Source: CAZUSU01 sp964623315 (lineage in GTDB: Bacteria > Patescibacteriota > Patescibacteriia > Magasanikbacterales > 2-02-FULL-50-9b). From it: a stretch of 8,242 nucleotides of DNA. This document shows, one piece after another, positions 6,555-8,242 of this stretch (within the stretch, counting starts at the first letter, position 1; the number at the start of each line of letters is the position of its first letter). The position numbers and the translations under genes were made by a program. The stretch covers positions 1 to 8,242 of the forward strand of contig CAZUSU010000015.1 in NCBI GenBank assembly GCA_964623315.1, given 5' to 3'. Below the pieces are notes generated by a model. The model was not told where the DNA came from. It searched no databases and was given only the letters and a program-made list of their open reading frames with translations.

Positions 6555-6575
6555 GCGTCGCCGCAGGAGCGACGC
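6555..6575. repeat. Inner hairpin B of the palindromic element
   Basis: GCGTCGC (6555-6561), 7-base loop CGCAGGA, GCGACGC (6569-6575): a perfect 7-bp GC-rich stem. Its loop length equals that of hairpin A. Confidence 0.85.
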
Positions 6576-6609
6576 GAGTGCTTCCGAGATGAACACAAGC
6601 AAACAACAC

Positions 6610-6638
6610 TTGCTACAAAAATCTTTTTCAGCTACACT
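6610..6638 (+). promoter_or_regulatory. Promoter of the DHH phosphoesterase gene
   Basis: TTGCTA (6610-6615, 4/6), 17-base spacer, TACACT (6633-6638, 4/6), then 10 bases to ATG 6649. The predicted start is about 4 bases before the ATG. The -35 box begins at the base after the palindrome's right arm, so anything that binds or extrudes the palindrome could affect this promoter. Confidence 0.55.
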
Positions 6639-6648
6639 GCGCTATTCT

Positions 6649-7620
6649 ATGATTATTCCTGCCCGCGCAATTCACGAACATCTGACCGTTCGCGCCAAGC
6701 GGATTGTGGTGGTGCCGCATAAAAATCCGGACGGCGATACGTTGGGCGCGGCAACGGCGTTTTTACATTATTTGAAGTCGCACGGCGTGGCGGCGACTTT
6801 GTGGTGCAAAACGGGTACGAGTAGCGCGCTTAATTTTTTGCCGCATACGGATGAATTGCGGTGCGACCCGACGCTGTGGGAGCGCGAACAATTTGACACC
6901 GTGTGCGTATTTGATGCAAGTGATCTGACTTTTTGTGGCGTTGCCGATAGGATAACGGCGCTCGCTCGCACGCCGTTTGTTATTAATTTTGACCATCATT
7001 ATACGAATACGCGATTTGGCAACATAAATGTGATTGATCTTGACGCGGCGTCAACAACCGAAATTGTATATAATTATTTGCGCGAACTCGGTGAACCCAT
7101 TCCTGCCGCGTGTGCCACCTCTTTGTTAACCGGCCTCATGACCGACACCGGCAATTTTTCCAATCCGGCCACCAGCGAGCGTGCGCTGACAGCCGGCGCT
7201 CTGTTAATGCGTGCCGGCGGAAATTATCAGGCGATTCTGGCGTACACCTATCGCAATAAAACACCACGCGCGTTGCGGTTGTGGGGGCGCGCACTGGAAC
7301 GGCTCGTGGTGAATCGCGAACTCCAACTTGCTTACACGGTGTTAACGCACGCCGATGTCATAGAACTCGGCGGCTTGCCGAGTGAATTAGAGGGTGTCGC
7401 AAATTTTTTAAATGGTCTCGGCGAAGTGCCGATCGCCTTGGTCTTGCAAGAAACCAGCGATGGCCTCGTTAAAGGAAGTTTGCGCACCACACGCGATGAC
7501 ATTGATGTGTCGGCACTGGCCGGCGCGTTTGGCGGCGGCGGACATCGCAAGGCCGCCGGATTTTCTGTGCGCGGACGTTTGGAACAGCGCGACGGACAGT
7601 GGGTTATTGTTGCGTCATAA
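6649..7620 (+). CDS. nrnA: DHH/DHHA1 phosphoesterase, NrnA-type oligoribonuclease / pAp phosphatase
   Basis: 323 aa, the usual NrnA size. NrnA proteins degrade 2-5-nt RNAs to mononucleotides and dephosphorylate 3'-phosphoadenosine-5'-phosphate, with Mn2+ bound by the DHH domain. Metal-site motifs seen: HKNPDGDTLG (24-33; H24, D28, D30), VFDASD with D89, the signature DHH at 115-117 in INFDHHYTN, and GLMTDTGNF (162-170; D166). The C-terminal DHHA1 substrate domain ends with GGGGHRKAAGF (295-305). The frame stays open upstream to 6469, but that part crosses the palindrome, so ATG 6649, which fits the family's N-terminus, is used. In many bacteria nrnA lies downstream of infB-rbfA in the same direction; here it is divergent from infB and rbfA is missing. 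The gene ends 23 bases before clpP. Confidence 0.93.
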   Translation: MIIPARAIHEHLTVRAKRIVVVPHKNPDGDTLGAATAFLHYLKSHGVAATLWCKTGTSSALNFLPHTDELRCDPTLWEREQFDTVCVFDASDLTFCGVADRITALARTPFVINFDHHYTNTRFGNINVIDLDAASTTEIVYNYLRELGEPIPAACATSLLTGLMTDTGNFSNPATSERALTAGALLMRAGGNYQAILAYTYRNKTPRALRLWGRALERLVVNRELQLAYTVLTHADVIELGGLPSELEGVANFLNGLGEVPIALVLQETSDGLVKGSLRTTRDDIDVSALAGAFGGGGHRKAAGFSVRGRLEQRDGQWVIVAS

Positions 7621-7635
7621 TGTTTGCGCTATACT
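7607..7635 (+). promoter_or_regulatory. Promoter of clpP inside the nrnA 3' end
   Basis: TTGTTG (7607-7612, 3/6), 17-base spacer, TATACT (7630-7635, 5/6), then 8 bases to ATG 7644. The predicted start is within about 2 bases of the ATG, so this would be a leaderless mRNA. There is no Shine-Dalgarno in the gap. Confidence 0.55.
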
Positions 7636-7643
7636 GTTTTCGT

Positions 7644-8240
7644 ATGAACACTCGTAACTCAACTTTTCTTATTCCCACCGTGATAGAAAAAACATCGCTC
7701 GGCGAACGAGCGTATGATATTTATTCGCGTCTGTTAAAAGACCGCATCGTTTTTTTGGGAACACCCATAGATGATGACGTGGCAAACTCGGTGATTGCAC
7801 AGCTACTTTTTTTGGAGAGCCAAGATAAAACCAAGGATATCAAATTGTATATTAATTCACCGGGTGGTTCGGTAACGTCCGGCTTGGCGATTTATGACAC
7901 GATGCAATATATTAGCGCGGACGTTTCCACTATTTGCATTGGCGTGTCGGCGAGCATGAGTGCCGTACTGCTCGCCGCTGGCGCCAAAGGTAAGCGCTTC
8001 GTGTTGCCCAATGCCGAAGTGATGATCCATCAAGTGCTCGGTGGCGCTGAAGGCCAAGCGTCGGACGTAAAAATTCGTGCCGAACGCATCGTTAAAATGA
8101 AAGACCAGTTGAACAGACTTTTAGCAACGCATACGGGTCAACCCTTTGATAAAATTGAACATGACACGGACCGTGATTATTTTCTGACCGCGCATGAGGC
8201 GGTGGCGTACGGATTGGCGGATAAAGTAATAGAAAAATAA
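7644..8240 (+). CDS. clpP: ATP-dependent Clp protease proteolytic subunit
   Basis: 198 aa, full length. ClpP forms the 14-subunit serine-protease barrel that degrades proteins fed in by ClpX or ClpC-type unfoldases. Seen: the N-terminal IPTVIEKTSLGERAYDIYSR, which forms the axial loop and needs little or no propeptide; LYINSPGGSV (68-77, oxyanion strand); the nucleophile Ser104 in GVSASMSA (100-107); His129 in MIHQ; and Asp178 in HDTDRDYF. Spacings of 25 and 74 residues from Ser to His and Asp equal those of E. coli ClpP. The nucleophile loop departs from the usual GQAASMGA at three places. ATG 7644 is supported by the -10 box just upstream and the family's N-terminus; an in-frame upstream extension overlaps nrnA. 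Partner clpX is not in the window. Confidence 0.97.
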   Translation: MNTRNSTFLIPTVIEKTSLGERAYDIYSRLLKDRIVFLGTPIDDDVANSVIAQLLFLESQDKTKDIKLYINSPGGSVTSGLAIYDTMQYISADVSTICIGVSASMSAVLLAAGAKGKRFVLPNAEVMIHQVLGGAEGQASDVKIRAERIVKMKDQLNRLLATHTGQPFDKIEHDTDRDYFLTAHEAVAYGLADKVIEK

Positions 8241-8242
8241 AA

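Larger units (their letters stand above)
6458..6609. repeat. 152-bp nested palindromic element between infB and nrnA
   Basis: Outer arms: GTGTTGTTTGCTTGTGTTCA (6458-6477) and its exact reverse complement at 6590-6609, 20 of 20 bases. Between them lie two GC-rich hairpins (6494-6541 and 6555-6575). The fold is thus a three-way or cruciform-type structure in either strand. The left arm ends 9 bases from the infB -35, and the right arm touches the nrnA -35 at 6610. No transposase and no clear target duplication flank it (AAC against TTG). It may be a REP/MITE-like repeat, a structured RNA, or a site for a DNA-binding protein; the sequence alone does not decide. Frames crossing it are spurious. 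Confidence 0.9.

Noticed and set aside
6458..6609. Insertion sequence or CRISPR
   Set aside because: There is no transposase, no convincing flanking duplication, and no regularly spaced direct repeats; the structure is purely inverted.
6469..6648. 60-residue N-terminal extension of the DHH protein
   Set aside because: The extension is a translation of the palindromic element (Arg/Ser-rich), while the promoter and family N-terminus both point to ATG 6649.

Overview
The window looks like part of a chromosome from a small-genome uncultured bacterium, most likely a member of the Patescibacteria (CPR), Parcubacteria-like. This is inferred from gene style, not from a search. The signs are a short IF-2 (676 aa), compact packing with tiny gaps, many genes with a -10 box directly before the ATG and no Shine-Dalgarno, and housekeeping genes in unusual order. 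UGA is read as stop (the thioredoxin and membrane-protein genes both end in TGA), which argues against the recoded Gracilibacteria/Absconditabacteria.

Layout, left to right. Positions 1-1565 (minus): 5' part of leuS, leucyl-tRNA synthetase, running off the left edge as an open frame of 521 codons. Positions 1584-2138 (minus): a small secreted protein of unknown function, 18 bases upstream of leuS. Positions 2204-2239: a clear Rho-independent terminator for the next gene. Positions 2265-3131 (minus): a divergent purine-nucleoside-phosphorylase-family protein with a strong Shine-Dalgarno. Positions 3132-3235: a divergent promoter region. Positions 3236-4033 (plus): a multi-pass membrane protein whose end overlaps trxA by 10 bp. 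Positions 4024-4341 (minus): trxA. Positions 4370-6400 (minus): infB. Positions 6401-6648: a divergent promoter region holding a 152-bp nested palindrome. Positions 6649-7620 (plus): a DHH/DHHA1 phosphoesterase of the NrnA type. Positions 7644-8240 (plus): clpP.

Functionally this is mostly core information processing and quality control: tRNA charging, translation initiation, nanoRNA/pAp turnover, proteolysis and thiol redox. It also has a nucleoside salvage-like enzyme and two envelope-associated proteins. No phage, transposase, CRISPR, tRNA or rRNA gene was seen.

Three things stand out. (1) In leuS, directly after the CxxC that follows the conserved RDWxxSRQRYWG block, the frame continues into what looks like the first strand and helix of an RBBP9/YdeN-type alpha/beta hydrolase, so a whole hydrolase domain may be inserted in the synthetase. 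(2) A 152-bp element with perfect 20-bp inverted arms and two inner GC-rich hairpins sits exactly between the infB and nrnA promoters. (3) Four genes have a -10 hexamer 8-10 bases before the ATG and no Shine-Dalgarno, consistent with leaderless mRNAs.
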